Assembly: GCA_020639075.1 (NCBI GenBank)
Contig: JACKHI010000001.1
Span: forward strand, 2,046,001 to 2,110,000
Reading direction: 5' to 3'
DNA length: 64,000 nt
Origin: Phycisphaerales bacterium
GTDB taxonomy: Bacteria > Planctomycetota > Phycisphaerae > UBA1845 > UTPLA1
A program made the position numbers and the translations under genes. Positions 63,049 through 64,000 of the stretch are shown here, in pieces. Position 1 is the first letter of the stretch; every line of letters starts with the position of its first letter. The notes below the pieces were generated by a model. The model was not told the origin of the DNA and made no database searches. It was given only the letters and a program-made list of their open reading frames with translations.

Positions 63049-64000
63049 ATGCGTCGAATGACTCGAGAGCAAATCAAGGCCGCTGTTTGGGGGCTGCTCG
63101 CGACGGCGATCCTTACCGTCTTGATCATCTTGGGGTCGCGCAACCTTGAGCACTTTGACGCCGCCTTGGTCGGATACACCTTCGCTTCCATCTTCGCGGC
63201 GTTCGCGATCACGTATCGATATGCGATGTGGCTCCAGCGGCCTCCGACGGCCTTGTATTGGCGCCGCGGCTGGCGGGTGTTCTTTCGCCGGCCATTTTTG
63301 CGCCGAAATCTTCGCGTGTGGCTCGGCCGGATTTGGTCAGGATTCGCATTGAATCTCTTCATCTGGCGGCGTGGCCGCCGGCGCTGGCTCGCACACTGGC
63401 TCATCATGTGGGGATGCGTGATCGCCGCTGCCATCACATTTCCCCTCGTGTTCGGGTGGATTCACTTCGAAACGCCGCCCGGCGATTTCGAGCACTATCG
63501 CGTATTCGTCTTCGGTTTTCCGACGATTAAGTTTGCCATCGACGGCGGGCTCGGGTTCGTCATCTTTCACGGATTGGTGTGGGCGGCGCTTCTCGTCATC
63601 CCCGGGGTGATGATCGCCATGTACCGCCGCATGCGCGATCACGGGGCCGGCGCGGTTCAACAGTTCGGCGAGGACTTTCTTCCGCTCATCCTCCTGTTCG
63701 CGATCAGCATGACGGGCCTGATGCTGACCGCCAGCTATACGTGGATGAAGGGATATGGCTACGATTTTCTCGCGATCCTGCACGCGATCACGGTCATCTT
63801 CGCCCTCTTGTGGCTCCCGTTCGGCAAGTTCTTTCACATCTTTCAGCGGCCCGCACAATTGGGCGTGGCGTTCTACAAGGATGTCGGCGGTATGAGTGAA
63901 CCGGCCCGCTGCGCTCGATGCGGCGCCGAGTACGCGTCGAAGATGCACGTGGACGACCTGATCGAGGTTGAAAAGGCGCTGGGATACCGTTACGACGTCG
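63049..64000 (+). CDS. NarI/cytochrome-b-like nitrate-reductase-associated membrane protein, cut by window end
   Basis: 317 codons are present, open to the window edge. The ATG at 63049 has GGAG 5 nt upstream; 63058 is also possible. About six hydrophobic segments (GLLATAILTVLIILG; WLAHWLIMWGCVIAAAITFP; IDGGLGFVIFHGLVWAALLVI; DFLPLILLFAISMTGLMLTA; ILHAITVIFALLWLPFGKFF) with His residues placed like the haem-b ligands of NarI/HdrE-type proteins (H near the start of helices 3 and 5). After the membrane part comes CARCGAEY, the start of a CxxC motif. Genes of this type in planctomycetes and Nitrospirae often precede an NasA-type molybdoenzyme. Family call moderate, function inferred. Confidence 0.65.
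   Translation, partial: MRRMTREQIKAAVWGLLATAILTVLIILGSRNLEHFDAALVGYTFASIFAAFAITYRYAMWLQRPPTALYWRRGWRVFFRRPFLRRNLRVWLGRIWSGFALNLFIWRRGRRRWLAHWLIMWGCVIAAAITFPLVFGWIHFETPPGDFEHYRVFVFGFPTIKFAIDGGLGFVIFHGLVWAALLVIPGVMIAMYRRMRDHGAGAVQQFGEDFLPLILLFAISMTGLMLTASYTWMKGYGYDFLAILHAITVIFALLWLPFGKFFHIFQRPAQLGVAFYKDVGGMSEPARCARCGAEYASKMHVDDLIEVEKALGYRYDV

Overview
The window reads as a high-GC chromosome segment of a planctomycete (Planctomycetota; a Phycisphaerae-like lineage is possible but I cannot place it). The reasons are a TIGR02999-type ECF sigma factor, a Hanks kinase with TPRs, several large secreted proteins built from beta-helix, thrombospondin type 3 and GDVNxDG dockerin-like modules, a PEP-CTERM protein, and short planctomycete-style leaders.

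Position 1-20 kb is an exported-protein region. Six secreted or surface proteins lie on the minus strand. It is flanked on the left by a plus-strand Ser/Thr kinase and on the right by the ECF sigma factor. Each minus-strand transcription unit has, about 50-105 bp upstream, the same two-block element: TTACGGA, exactly 11 nt, then CCGTTCGTTTATTC or a variant. This is ECF promoter geometry (GGA, 16 bp, CGTT), so the region looks like a local regulon. Three units end in a near-identical GC palindrome that acts as a terminator.

Position 20.4-27.2 kb is accessory DNA: a winged-helix gene, a ParB-DNA methyltransferase fusion, small and large phage terminase-like genes, a membrane protein and an IS3-family transposase remnant. 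No capsid, portal or integrase gene is present.

Position 27.2-38.7 kb carries redox and nitric-oxide sensing genes: a MarR regulator with a cysteine cluster, a lipoprotein protoglobin, a thioredoxin-like protein, a glutamate dehydrogenase unit, an NtrC-type two-component system, an Rrf2-hemerythrin fusion regulator, and the divergent quinol NO reductase (norB) and Fe-S repair protein (ric).

Position 38.9-60.4 kb is the core of the window. A long minus-strand operon (53.6 to 40.7 kb) encodes a nitrite oxidoreductase/nitrate reductase of the Nitrospira/anammox type: NxrA with a Tat signal, NxrB with 15 cluster cysteines, and a diheme plus heme-b C subunit. It also encodes a TorD-like chaperone, two unknown proteins, a NapH/NosR-like Fe-S membrane protein with TPRs, MoaA and NadA; NadB is convergent. 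Upstream is an NnrS-methyltransferase-Rrf2 (NsrR-like) unit and, divergently, a five-heme cytochrome c with a dockerin tail. Three copies of the inverted repeat CTTGA-N8-TCAAG overlap well-formed sigma-70 promoters for the NXR operon, the NnrS operon and the cytochrome. This points to one NO/Fe-S-sensing Rrf2 repressor controlling the set. Whether the complex oxidises nitrite or reduces nitrate cannot be told from sequence; the neighbouring NO-detoxification genes fit nitrate/nitrite respiration at least as well.

The right end holds a DUF438/hemerythrin/PAS-like protein, a B12-binding radical SAM protein, about 0.9 kb without a gene, and the start of a NarI-like membrane protein cut by the window edge.
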